Assembly (NCBI RefSeq): GCF_900110835.1
Contig: NZ_FOJG01000002.1
Coordinates: 1,392,979 to 1,456,978 of the forward strand
DNA: 64,000 bases
DNA from: Chitinophaga arvensicola
GTDB taxonomy: Bacteria; Bacteroidota; Bacteroidia; Chitinophagales; Chitinophagaceae
Direction: 5' to 3'
Shown piece by piece: positions 36,543-44,833 of the stretch. The number at the start of each line of letters is the position of its first letter. Positions within the stretch are counted from its first letter, which is position 1. The notes under the pieces were generated by a model that worked only from the letters and a program-made list of their open reading frames with translations, was not told the origin of the DNA and made no database searches. A program made the position numbers and the translations under genes.

Positions 36543-36677
36543 ATGAAAAAGAAAAATGAAAAGAAAATGAAACTGGGTGCGGTGAAAGTAACCCGTTTGA
36601 ATGCAGTGCCAGTGGCGGCAGACAAGCACATCACCATTCCGACAACAACAGTACACAGAACATTTGACTGTTTGTAA
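36543..36677 (+). CDS. lanA: Candidate lanthipeptide precursor A3 (44 residues)
   Basis: Short open frame 33 bases after lanB, starting MKKKNEKKMKLGAVKVTRLN. Its leader aligns with those of A1 and A2 (K-x-L-G-x-x-K-V). The tail has Thr at 32, 34, 35, 36 and 40 and a single cysteine at 43, next to the final Leu. At most one ring could form, so the product would be mostly linear and dehydrated. A strong terminator follows directly. Position, leader match and terminator make it a likely real gene. Confidence 0.72.
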   Translation: MKKKNEKKMKLGAVKVTRLNAVPVAADKHITIPTTTVHRTFDCL

Positions 36678-36687
36678 TGGCGGAATA

Positions 36688-36730
36688 AGCGGATTGCTTT
36701 ACGTATTTGTAAAGCAATCCGCTCTTTTTT
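36688..36730 (+). terminator. Terminator after lanB-A3
   Basis: A perfect 15-bp stem (36688-36702 with 36709-36723) and a 6-base loop, followed by cttttttcc. It lies 11 bases past the A3 stop. Confidence 0.92.
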
Positions 36731-36748
36731 CCGAAAATAAGGTGTGAT

Positions 36749-37474
36749 TTATTTATTCATCAATGGAGGCAGATCGGGGTAAAATGCTTCGGCAACATCC
36801 GGGTGCGAGGGTACCGTATTTACCGGCCAGTATTCCAGTTCTGCAGAAGGCAGCGAAAAGTTCAGGATCTCCTGGAGTTGAAAATCGGTCAGTTCCGGCG
36901 ACAACCAACTTTCTGCAATACCTGGTGTAAGCATGAGCGGCATACGGTCTTCATCCGGCCCGCCGGTATGCAATTCTTTCAGGAGCGCATTCGCTTTCCT
37001 GGTGATGAGTGAAAAAGTGGGTATCTCACCAGCGGCCGTATCGGATAAGGTCCATAGTCCGGCGATAAAGAATAATTCCCGGCCTTTCTGCCGGATATAA
37101 TAAGCAATTTTATTCTGACGGGAAGGCACCTGCCGGTATCCATAGAAACCTGATACGGGTATCAGGCAACGCTGGTGCCGGATAGTATTCCACCAGGAAC
37201 CTGGATCCAGTATTTTATCTGCTGGTGCGTTGAGATATAATTTTCTTTCTTCCTGAACTTTCTCCGGCGTGTTCAGGCCTTTTGGAATAGGGCCCCAGGC
37301 AAAAGATGCCAATCCGGTTCCGTTGTTATTCAATACCACCGGCCATTCCGGAAAGGTGTCTGCATTTCCATGCCAGGAAGTATTCAGCAGCAAAGCTTCC
37401 GGGATGGGATTTAGCGTGGGCAGATACTGATAGAGTAACTCCGGGTTTACCCTGAGGGAAATATTATAACACAT
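36749..37474 (-). CDS. SRAP-family protein (YedK/HMCES-like), variant active site
   Basis: Members crosslink to abasic sites in single-stranded DNA through Cys2. This one has 241 residues and starts MCYNIS, so Cys2 is present after Met removal. The family core is clear: SFAWGPIPKG, RCLIPVSGFYGY and MPLML with an upstream His. However, the Glu expected after GFY in family members is Gly here, and the usual Asn-Ala-Arg motif reads NAPADK. It may form a crosslink but resolve it differently, or not at all. It lies 11 bases after an unknown gene on the same strand. Confidence 0.85.
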   Translation of the reverse strand: MCYNISLRVNPELLYQYLPTLNPIPEALLLNTSWHGNADTFPEWPVVLNNNGTGLASFAWGPIPKGLNTPEKVQEERKLYLNAPADKILDPGSWWNTIRHQRCLIPVSGFYGYRQVPSRQNKIAYYIRQKGRELFFIAGLWTLSDTAAGEIPTFSLITRKANALLKELHTGGPDEDRMPLMLTPGIAESWLSPELTDFQLQEILNFSLPSAELEYWPVNTVPSHPDVAEAFYPDLPPLMNK

Positions 37475-37485
37475 AGCAGGATAGT

Positions 37486-37986
37486 TTAGTGTTTTTCAAT
37501 ATCACTTAAAGGTAAGGTAATTTCTCCGGATGGGTTTACCAGCTTGAGCATCAGCTCGCCGTAGTGGAGATAAAGATCTGCGGCAATGGCTCCGTCTTTT
37601 ACTTTCCAGCTGGTGTTTTGCTGCAGGTACGTTTTGAGCTTCGGTTGCAGTTTGGCGGCCCCTTTCCATTTCTTATCCTTCAACAAGGCGACATACACTT
37701 TATAGCCATCGGGTTGTGCGGCTGCAATCATCAGTTTTTCCCGGTCTTCCGGAATACTGATCTGGTATAAATGTTTACGATGATCTGCAGCAATGTGGGC
37801 CATATGTTCCTCTGCCGCCTTCAGATCATCGTAGTGTGTGATGAGAAATATTTCTTTGATATCTGTATCAAAATGATCTCTTCCACGAGGGTAGCTTTGT
37901 CTTACGAAAATGGTAAAACCATGCTTTTGTAAAGCCACTAATAATTCGGGAGATAAAAGTGCCAGTGGATTATGCATCGCTACCAT
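37486..37986 (-). CDS. Unknown 166-residue protein
   Basis: No signal peptide or membrane segment. It appears to be a mixed alpha/beta protein (HGFTIFVRQSYPRG, FLITHYDDLKAAEEHMAHIAAD, YKVYVALLKDKKWK). A second start at Met4 is possible. It sits directly upstream of the SRAP-like gene and is probably co-transcribed with it. No function can be assigned. Confidence 0.7.
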   Translation of the reverse strand: MVAMHNPLALLSPELLVALQKHGFTIFVRQSYPRGRDHFDTDIKEIFLITHYDDLKAAEEHMAHIAADHRKHLYQISIPEDREKLMIAAAQPDGYKVYVALLKDKKWKGAAKLQPKLKTYLQQNTSWKVKDGAIAADLYLHYGELMLKLVNPSGEITLPLSDIEKH

Positions 37987-38033
37987 TTAAAAACCATCTC
38001 AATATACTAAAATACTTAGCACCTGTTTAAAAT

Positions 38034-38079
38034 AAAAAAGTCCTGATCACCACTACAGCATGGATCACAGGACTTTTTT
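38034..38079 (-). terminator. Terminator after the lipocalin gene
   Basis: Stem aaaaaagtcctg...caggactttttt (38035-38045 with 38068-38079, with an inner paired GATC block) has A and T runs on both sides. It lies about 70 bases beyond the lipocalin stop and could work in both directions. Confidence 0.8.
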
Positions 38080-38149
38080 ACATTATTCATTTGCTTTCTG
38101 CAACAAAAATACTAATATTTTTAGTATTTCCAATTTATTTTTTACCTGC

Positions 38150-38707
38150 TTACGCTACATAGCTATCGTGCTTTGTCCAGATCAGATCATCCGTATGATA
38201 GCCCAGTTCTTCTGCTTTTGCCAGGAAGCGGGTTTTAATGGCTTCAGGAATTGTTCTGTTGCGGGAAAGGATCCAGATATAATTCAGGTTATTGCCAGCC
38301 ACTAATGCGTGCTGGTATTTTTCATCGATGTCGATCACATTATAACCGGCATAAAAAGGGCCGAAGAAAGATACTTTCAGACGTGCTTCTTCGGGATTAT
38401 CTACAAAGTCTGCTTTACCTATACTCTCCTTCCAGCGATAGGTCCGGGTATCATATCCCTTATTATCCACGGTAATCTGTCCATTTTCATTAATGGAATA
38501 AGTAGCAGAAACATTACTGAGATGACGTTCAAAACGATAATCCAGTCGCGCGATTTCATACCAGGTTCCCATAAACCGGTTTACATCAAAAGGCGAAACT
38601 GCTTTCGCCCCTTTCGGAATGGAAACTTTCGTGCTTTTAAAAAGAAAATAAGCAGCAGCGGCAGATGCAGCAGCGGCACCTAATATCAGCCAGTTTTTAT
38701 TCTTCAT
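38150..38707 (-). CDS. Bacterial lipocalin (Blc-like)
   Basis: Small lipid-binding beta-barrel protein, 185 residues. An N-terminal hydrophobic segment (about 5-22) acts as membrane anchor or uncleaved signal. The lipocalin motif is FMGTWYEIARLDYRFE (about 45-60), with further matches at YNVIDIDEKYQHALVAG and YIWILSRN. Related outer-membrane lipocalins carry phospholipids or fatty acids under stress. Unlike Blc it has no clear lipobox cysteine. Confidence 0.92.
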   Translation of the reverse strand: MKNKNWLILGAAAASAAAAYFLFKSTKVSIPKGAKAVSPFDVNRFMGTWYEIARLDYRFERHLSNVSATYSINENGQITVDNKGYDTRTYRWKESIGKADFVDNPEEARLKVSFFGPFYAGYNVIDIDEKYQHALVAGNNLNYIWILSRNRTIPEAIKTRFLAKAEELGYHTDDLIWTKHDSYVA

Positions 38708-38893
38708 AGTGCATGATTTTTTAATGGATATCCTGTAATATAACGGCCATTACAGCAAAAAGGTTGCCTGACCGGAAGTGCTTGCTGATTGCGGGTTACA
38801 AATGGGCGATACCTGCGGGGGTGTTGCAGTAACGCCACAAATTGACGCAGACTACACGCGTGCGGGAATGCAAAAGGCTGCCTTTAATACTAT

Positions 38894-38917
38894 AAAAAAA
38901 GGGGCTTTCCGCCCCTT
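38894..38917 (-). terminator. Terminator after the CAT/HAD operon
   Basis: A 7-bp GC-rich stem (aaggggc/gcccctt) with a small loop, followed on the minus strand by a run of T. It lies 10 bases past the acetyltransferase stop. Confidence 0.88.
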
Positions 38918-38926
38918 CCAATATGC

Positions 38927-39553
38927 TTACAACGCATCCATTTTCTGCTGGAATTTTTCCAGGAACTGTGCAACATCAAAACCATCCATCAATGCGTGAT
39001 GCACATGCACAGAAACAGGCATCACCCTGCGGTCTCCCTTTTCTGTCATCTTGCCGAAAGAAATTTTTGGACAGCTGTCCTGGAAAGAAAAGCTCCGTGC
39101 GTGTGAGATAGCCGTAAAGTTGATCCAGGGCAGGGAGGAATAATGAATTACATTTTGCCCCGATACCGAAGGAACCAGTCCGGTTGCCGCGCGAACCCGG
39201 TCTGTTTCCGCTTTACTATTGCTTTCAAACGCATTGATATCTTCATAAAAATCCATGTACGCAAAACCAAAGGTGCCATCCGGACGATTGATAGTCGGCG
39301 ATGCATCCACCCGGTCGTAGATCCACACTTCTTCCTCTATGATGCGATAGCGGAAAGGCGCTACCTCATTCGCGGCCGCCAGTGAAGTATGCAGATAGGT
39401 TAAAAAAAAGGAACGGCCACTGGCTTTCGCCTGCACATAGGCGGCGGTGCAGTCTATCTCCACTGTAACTCCAAAAAATGGTTCGTCGAACTGGCGGAAG
39501 AAATGAAACTGCTCTTTTCTTGCCCAGGTATCCAGGTTCAGTAATTGTTTCAT
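38927..39553 (-). CDS. Chloramphenicol acetyltransferase-like protein
   Basis: CoA-dependent acyltransferase of the CAT fold, 208 residues. The catalytic motif is VHVHHALMDGFDVAQF with His186 as the base, close to the family's HHxxxDG. An N-terminal RKEQFHFFRQFDEPFFG and a central FFLTYLHTSLAAANEV fit the trimeric CAT family. It begins in a 4-base overlap with the HAD gene upstream, so they are coupled. It may inactivate chloramphenicol or acetylate another molecule; resistance is not shown by sequence. Confidence 0.88.
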   Translation of the reverse strand: MKQLLNLDTWARKEQFHFFRQFDEPFFGVTVEIDCTAAYVQAKASGRSFFLTYLHTSLAAANEVAPFRYRIIEEEVWIYDRVDASPTINRPDGTFGFAYMDFYEDINAFESNSKAETDRVRAATGLVPSVSGQNVIHYSSLPWINFTAISHARSFSFQDSCPKISFGKMTEKGDRRVMPVSVHVHHALMDGFDVAQFLEKFQQKMDAL

Positions 39554-40245
39554 GATATCAGATGTGGCAGAATATCTGCCATTGAATTAAATTGATAAAA
39601 ACGCGGATCTTCAATGGTATGATCGATCTGCTCATGCACCCAGGTGGTGTGATACGGAATATGCACCGCATGCCCGCCCAGCGCCAGTACCGGCAGTACA
39701 TCCGACTTCAGGGAATTACCCAGCATCAGGAAGGATTCCGGACGGCAATCCAGGTGTTTAAGTAATTTCAGATAGTCCTTTTCTTTTTTGTCGCTCATTA
39801 TTTCAATGTGATGGAAATAATGCTCCAGGCCCGACTTCTTCAATTTACGTTCCTGGTCCAGTATATCACCTTTGGTAGCTACCACAAGACGGTATTTCCC
39901 GAACAGGGCTTTCAATACTTCCTCTACCCCATCCAATAATTCGATGTCTTTATTCAGCATTTCTTTGCCATACTCCAGCACCCGGTGAAATATCTCCGGG
40001 TTAGCCGTATTTTCAGATACCTGTAATACGGTTTCTATCATGCTGAGCATAAAACCTTTGATGCCATAACCGTATAACGATAAATTAGCCATTTCGGTTT
40101 TAAACAACTCCTGGGAAACGGTATGATGCGGCAGGTAATCTTCCAGCAGACTGCAAAAGCGGGCTTCTGTTTCCTGAAAATAAGGTTCGTTTACCCAGAG
40201 GGTATCATCTGCATCAAATGCGATGACTTTAATATCTGTAATCAT
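39550..40245 (-). CDS. HAD-family hydrolase
   Basis: Phosphatase-type HAD enzyme, 231 residues from MITDIKVIAFDADDTLW. The longer frame adds 20 residues unlike the family. Motif I is DADDTLW (Asp nucleophile and acid/base Asp both present), followed by a helical cap, motif III Lys around ATKGDIL, and motif IV in MLGNSLKSDVLP. It overlaps the acetyltransferase by ATGA and is divergent from the Crp/Fnr gene. The substrate is unknown. Confidence 0.9.
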   Translation of the reverse strand: MITDIKVIAFDADDTLWVNEPYFQETEARFCSLLEDYLPHHTVSQELFKTEMANLSLYGYGIKGFMLSMIETVLQVSENTANPEIFHRVLEYGKEMLNKDIELLDGVEEVLKALFGKYRLVVATKGDILDQERKLKKSGLEHYFHHIEIMSDKKEKDYLKLLKHLDCRPESFLMLGNSLKSDVLPVLALGGHAVHIPYHTTWVHEQIDHTIEDPRFYQFNSMADILPHLIS

Positions 40246-40325
40246 TGTATTTTTACATTTTTCCGGATGCAAAAATAAACGGTAGCATCCTATTAAACGG
40301 GACAATTGTCCTACCCTGAAAGTAT

Positions 40326-40976
40326 ATGTTACGCACCAATCCTGCCTTTCTTCATTTCATAGAACAATTCACTGCCGGAAACGGCGGAGGCGAAAAAGTG
40401 GCGACCAGAAGCTTCCATACCGGCGCGAAATTGCTGCACCAGGGTGATACTACCAGTCATGTATATATCATCCGGGAAGGCATTACCAAATGCTACATCG
40501 CAGAGGATAACGGGAAAGACTATATTTTCGAATTCCTGGGAAAGGGAGAAATCACCGGGGAACTGGAAGGTATCGGGAAAGAGAAATGCCTTTGTAATAT
40601 TGAGGCCATTACACCGGTAACTGCTTATGCCGTTCCGCTTGCCTTGTTTTCGTGGCTGTTATCCAACGATCTGTCGTTCAATAAGCTGCTACTGGAAGAA
40701 ATGGCCATCCGGATCCGCAACACCTGTATACGCACTTCCTATCAGCGGTTATATCCGATAGAATACGCATTGCTCCGCTTATTGTCGCTGGAAGCGGAAC
40801 AGGATATCGTGATACCGAAAAAAGATATGGCCGACTACCTCGGTATTACTATCCGGAGCTTCAACCGGACTTTAAAAGAGCTAAGAGCCAAAAACATCCT
40901 GGACCCACAGGGACTGAATATTGACCTCAGTAAAAAGCAACTGGAAGAGATTTTGCGCCGATTTGAAGAATTATAG
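40326..40976 (+). CDS. Crp/Fnr-family transcriptional regulator
   Basis: 216 residues. The cyclic-nucleotide-binding-like beta roll (about 25-120) includes HQGDTTSHVYIIREGITKCY and EFLGKGEITGELEGIG, followed by a long dimer helix. A winged helix-turn-helix ends it (about 165-210: KKDMADYLGITIRSFNRTLKEL). No iron-sulfur cysteine set is seen. It is transcribed away from the HAD-CAT operon, with 80 bases between, which makes that operon a candidate target. Confidence 0.93.
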   Translation: MLRTNPAFLHFIEQFTAGNGGGEKVATRSFHTGAKLLHQGDTTSHVYIIREGITKCYIAEDNGKDYIFEFLGKGEITGELEGIGKEKCLCNIEAITPVTAYAVPLALFSWLLSNDLSFNKLLLEEMAIRIRNTCIRTSYQRLYPIEYALLRLLSLEAEQDIVIPKKDMADYLGITIRSFNRTLKELRAKNILDPQGLNIDLSKKQLEEILRRFEEL

Positions 40977-40977
40977 T

Positions 40978-41009
40978 AAAAAGGCTGCTACCTTTTTACA
41001 GTAGCAGCC
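40978..41009 (-). terminator. Terminator between converging Crp/Fnr and metallopeptidase genes
   Basis: A perfect 9-bp stem (40983-40991 with 41001-41009) is followed on the minus strand by TTTTTAC. It mainly serves the metallopeptidase gene. Confidence 0.85.
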
Positions 41010-41016
41010 GGTATAT

Positions 41017-42420
41017 CTATTTAAAAAGCCGCCATTCACTCAGCTGAAAATCCACACTGCCATTGGTGCTGGTTACATACACCGCATAATATTTATACGC
41101 AGTGGTATTCGCAATATTAAACTGCCTGGTCTGATTTCTCGCATTAAATGCCTGGTTGGTTTGTGTATCCAATACCGTCCAGCTGACACCATTATCGGAG
41201 CCTTTCAGCTGCCAGTTTTTCGGATCCCTGTCGGTGGCATCATTACCGGAAGTAAGGGTATATGATTTCACGGTTTGCCCGGTGGGGAATTGTAACTGCA
41301 TCCGGAAATCAGCGGGTACGGTATTCACAAAAAATTTGCTGCCATACACGTTATCAATCAGTTTCAGGGAGCCTTCTGTGGCGGAGGCGCCGCTATTGTT
41401 TTCCTTACTTACCGTGAGTGTACCTGCTGCGGTCACATCATCCGAAGGATAAGTAATAGCAGCAAAATCTGTTCTGGCCTGTTTCAGCTGGGCGGTCCAG
41501 TCGTTGCCCTGTTCATCCTTATTACCGAAAGCAGTGATCGCCAGTTGCTTCAGGTCTTTATTGGCAGCGCCGCTCCAGTAATGTACAAACTCTCCGAAGT
41601 TAAGACCACGGCTGTATTCCGGGTAAGTAGTGATCCCGTTATTGAACGTTTGTTTTGGAAAATACTGCGCCAGTAACGTAAAGAATTTGTTCAGCGTAGC
41701 AGTGCCTCCATAGTTATGATAAATGGGATAAAACCAATCGCGGAACCAGTAGGTGCCGGCGCGGGGAAACGCATCCGTCTGTGTAACTTTCATATTATAC
41801 CAGCGTGTAACATCGCTGCTGCGGCCCAGCGCCAGGTATACATCATACTGATAGATCTCCATCCATTTGCTGTCGTGCCAGATGCCAAAAGCCGGAGAGC
41901 CATGCACTCCTTTGGAAGCGCCCTCCACGATATGCCCTACTTCATGGGTAGTCAGATCAATATCATTGCCCGTACCGCTGATCCAGGCATTGGGATCAGA
42001 GGAGCCTACATCTATCACATTGCGGTAATCATGACTACCATCCATATACGTAGAAGGGTGTCCGCCGGAATATTTGCCGGCGTGCAGGATTACAAACAAA
42101 CGGGAATCATCGCCAAAAGCGCTGTAAGTACTTTTAGTGTAGTTCCAAACCTGCGCCAGGTATGTAGAAGGCCAGGTAATGCTGCTGTTTACGTCGTTGT
42201 CGTAGTACACTGCCACACTGGTATCATAAAAAACGCGGTTTAGCAGTTGCTGGTGTTCAAACCAGTGTTCCTGCCAGGTGGCGGGTGGTGTGGCTAACAC
42301 CTGTAAGTTGTTTTTCTGTCCGGCAACTGGTTGCAGCTGATTGTCACGACTGTTGTTTTTGCTACAGGCGGAGAGCATGCCCAGCACAAGCAAGGCTGGT
42401 GCAAACAATGAAGTTTTCAT
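41017..42420 (-). CDS. Basic secretory protein-type metallopeptidase with discoidin domain
   Basis: Exported lipoprotein, 467 residues; the signal ends LGMLSACS (lipobox Cys19). The plant/bacterial basic-secretory-protein domain covers about 50-320, with a zinc motif HEVGH (His159, Glu160, His163) and a downstream WMEIYQYDVYLALGR. Residues about 335-467 are an F5/8 type C (discoidin) domain ending DFQLSEWRLF that may bind glycans. It is probably a surface peptidase. It stands alone with its own terminator. Confidence 0.88.
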   Translation of the reverse strand: MKTSLFAPALLVLGMLSACSKNNSRDNQLQPVAGQKNNLQVLATPPATWQEHWFEHQQLLNRVFYDTSVAVYYDNDVNSSITWPSTYLAQVWNYTKSTYSAFGDDSRLFVILHAGKYSGGHPSTYMDGSHDYRNVIDVGSSDPNAWISGTGNDIDLTTHEVGHIVEGASKGVHGSPAFGIWHDSKWMEIYQYDVYLALGRSSDVTRWYNMKVTQTDAFPRAGTYWFRDWFYPIYHNYGGTATLNKFFTLLAQYFPKQTFNNGITTYPEYSRGLNFGEFVHYWSGAANKDLKQLAITAFGNKDEQGNDWTAQLKQARTDFAAITYPSDDVTAAGTLTVSKENNSGASATEGSLKLIDNVYGSKFFVNTVPADFRMQLQFPTGQTVKSYTLTSGNDATDRDPKNWQLKGSDNGVSWTVLDTQTNQAFNARNQTRQFNIANTTAYKYYAVYVTSTNGSVDFQLSEWRLFK

Positions 42421-42637
42421 ACTTGTTTTTTGTTTGATGAATAAATGAAAAGGGGATCCGGGTTTTCAGTTCATGGGCAATAGTATCCGGGATAAGCGGG
42501 TACTATTGGATTCAGTTTTGGTTGTTCAGGAATAGAAGTTAAGATAGTTTTTGAAAGGAACCTGTCAATGGAAATTAAACAATTGTAAATGGAAGTTAAA
42601 AGCGGTGTAAAGAACATGCGCTATACTCAAACGGCTT

Positions 42638-42669
42638 AGGCTACACGAAAATGGTATTTCGCGTAGCCT
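42638..42669 (-). terminator. Possible terminator after the SnoaL-monooxygenase gene
   Basis: A 13-bp stem (42638-42650 with 42657-42669, one G-T pair) and a 6-base loop. It lies 24 bases past the stop but has no T run, so it may be only partial. Confidence 0.55.
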
Positions 42670-42692
42670 TCATAGAATCCCCTTCGTAATAT

Positions 42693-43523
42693 TTACTCCG
42701 TTGCACGGCTATACAATCCCCTATCCATCACTATTCCCAGTCGTTTCAGCATCCCCGGCATATCAAAGCCCTCTTGTTGATAAAATGCCTGCACCTGTTC
42801 TTTTGCTTTGGCCACGGCGGCTTTACTTTCCCACTGCGCAATAGTAACATACACCAGGTTGCCTTGCTCATCAGGATGTTCGTAAGCGGCGTCGGTGATA
42901 AATCCTGGTAGCTTCCTGAGGAAGTGCCGGTTCACCGCTACCCTTTCTTTGAACTCGGTGATTCCTGCTGCCGGTACGATAAACTTATCAATAAACTGCA
43001 CCTGCTCTTGCACCGGTGCGGTGGCAATATCTGCCGGTAACACCTCCAGTGCAGTTAAAAATCCAAGGCGGTCTGTCCGTATTTCCAGAGCGGTTACTTT
43101 ACCATCCTGGCATTCATAAATAGCGATGCCGGTAAGGTCAATGGTTTTATGGGTAGCAGGAATGTTTTGAAAATCCGCCTGATGGGTACCATGCCAGGTC
43201 CATTTTACCATTACCTTATTGCCTTCTGCGATTATCTCCTGTAAGGTCCACCTGATATCCGGAAATGATTGTATGAGTGAGCGAACCGGGACTTCAAATC
43301 CTGCAGGTCCTTTTACGCCGGAGGGGCCGGTGTAGGTGGGTGCTATGTACTGAGATAAGGCAGTCAGATTCCGCTGGTTCATCGCATTTTCATACAATTC
43401 CCGGATCATTGTTTTATTCTTTTCCATCGTCGTTGTTTTTAATTCTTTTTGTTGTGAATATGATATGGCCGGCAGCAACAGTGCGGCGGAAAGCAGGTAT
43501 ACCTGGTATTGTGCTGTTTTCAT
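42693..43523 (-). CDS. Exported SnoaL-like / antibiotic-biosynthesis-monooxygenase fusion
   Basis: 276 residues from MKTAQYQVYLL; the longer frame adds 28 residues without a signal. The N-terminal signal ends ISYSQ. A SnoaL-like ester-cyclase domain (about 35-165: MIRELYENAMNQRNLTALSQ, WTWHGTHQADFQ) is followed by an ABM ferredoxin-like domain (about 170-270: RVAVNRHFLRKLPGFITDAAY, VYVTIAQWESKAAVAKAKEQ). The combination suggests a small-molecule-modifying protein in the periplasm, but no substrate can be given. Confidence 0.82.
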   Translation of the reverse strand: MKTAQYQVYLLSAALLLPAISYSQQKELKTTTMEKNKTMIRELYENAMNQRNLTALSQYIAPTYTGPSGVKGPAGFEVPVRSLIQSFPDIRWTLQEIIAEGNKVMVKWTWHGTHQADFQNIPATHKTIDLTGIAIYECQDGKVTALEIRTDRLGFLTALEVLPADIATAPVQEQVQFIDKFIVPAAGITEFKERVAVNRHFLRKLPGFITDAAYEHPDEQGNLVYVTIAQWESKAAVAKAKEQVQAFYQQEGFDMPGMLKRLGIVMDRGLYSRATE

Positions 43524-43691
43524 CGTTTTCTTTTTACAAAAGTATCCCGGCGGCGAAACCTGGAATTGTAAAAAATCATTGATTTGCCGGTTATATCTTG
43601 TTGCCATTTTTTGAACGGATTATGGAATGCAGCAACTATCTGCATCCTTGCCTCGCACACGCATTATAAATCCCTTTAAACCTGATCACTC

Positions 43692-44765
43692 ATGAAAAGT
43701 ATCGTCCTGGTTTACTCCCTTTTACTGTTTGCGACCGGCCAATGCATTGCCTGCACTTGTGCCATGCTGCCACCATTAAAGGAATTATCCCAACTGGAAC
43801 CATACCAGTTTATTGCCCGGGTGATGATCACCGATGATGGTGATACCGGAGCAGAAAACGCTCAAAACACTGGTGTACTCACATTCAACATCATTACCTT
43901 ATTCAAGGGTCAACCCATCACACAACTTGTTGAGCATATGAAAAACAGTAGCTGCGATATGGGCATCAGCAAGGGGGAAGAATGGATCGTGTTTGCGAGA
44001 GAGGCAAACGGACAATTACATATCCAGCCTTGCGACCGGGATATCAGGTACCGTAGCAGCAACGGAGAAAGGGACTGGCGGTTCAAAAGCGGAATGGCCG
44101 AACTGGATAAGCTGGCTGAACTATACCGTCACCCGGCGCCTTTATATCCTGATGGTGTAAGAACACTATATTATCCCAACGGGCAAAAAGAGCTACAAGA
44201 AAACTACAGCCAGCAACAGTTGCAGGGAGCAAGAAAGCTCTGGTATGCCAATGGACAGCTGAGAGCCAGTGAATACTATACAAATGGCAAGCTGGAAGGC
44301 CTTACTGAATGGTGGTATGTTACCGGTCAGTTGGAAGAGGAAAGCAGGTACAGGTCAGGAAAACCTTATAACATACACCGGATGTATTATGATACCACAC
44401 TCCTGCCGTATATGAAGAATTTACTGGTACCGATGATCTATGCGACTGAAGATTCGCTTGTGAACGAGTTTAAAAGGATACAGCCACAATATGAAACGGT
44501 ATATTCTCCAGAGGGTATTCCACTGATCAACAGGGAATACCTGCGATCCGGGCAGATCCGCAGTGAATACCTGATGAATGAAAAAAATGATTCAGCCCTC
44601 CGTATTACTTATTTCGACAACGGCCAGATGTCTTCTTTTACACCACAGGTAAAATACCAGCCCACCGGTCGCTTTTACGAATTTAATAAAGACGGCTCTT
44701 TAAAAAGGTCGGGGGTATATGATGGTCAGGGAAATTACAAATGGGACCCTCCCGCCGGTAAATAG
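43692..44765 (+). CDS. MORN-repeat (YwqK-like) exported protein
   Basis: 357 residues. The signal peptide ends near IACTC, and the mature part begins with two cysteines in a TIMP/netrin-like arrangement (CTCAMLPPLKEL, then SSCDMGISKGEEWIVFA, and PCDRDIRYRSSNGE). From about residue 155 there are MORN_2-type repeats: TLYYPNGQKELQENY, KLWYANGQLRASEYY and WWYVTGQLEEESRY, then further partial copies to the C-terminus. YwqK-type repeats occur in proteins annotated as toxin immunity factors. No toxin gene is visible nearby. Confidence 0.8.
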   Translation: MKSIVLVYSLLLFATGQCIACTCAMLPPLKELSQLEPYQFIARVMITDDGDTGAENAQNTGVLTFNIITLFKGQPITQLVEHMKNSSCDMGISKGEEWIVFAREANGQLHIQPCDRDIRYRSSNGERDWRFKSGMAELDKLAELYRHPAPLYPDGVRTLYYPNGQKELQENYSQQQLQGARKLWYANGQLRASEYYTNGKLEGLTEWWYVTGQLEEESRYRSGKPYNIHRMYYDTTLLPYMKNLLVPMIYATEDSLVNEFKRIQPQYETVYSPEGIPLINREYLRSGQIRSEYLMNEKNDSALRITYFDNGQMSSFTPQVKYQPTGRFYEFNKDGSLKRSGVYDGQGNYKWDPPAGK

Positions 44766-44787
44766 CGGAAGATCCTTCCGGGGATAC

Positions 44788-44821
44788 AAAAAATGGGCTG
44801 GCGGAAATCAACCGTCAGCCC
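44788..44821 (-). terminator. Terminator after the collagen-like gene
   Basis: Stem gggctggcgg...ccgtcagccc (44795-44804 with 44812-44821, one mismatch) is followed on the minus strand by ATTTTTTG. It also separates two converging genes. Confidence 0.75.
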
Positions 44822-44833
44822 GATATAAATTAA

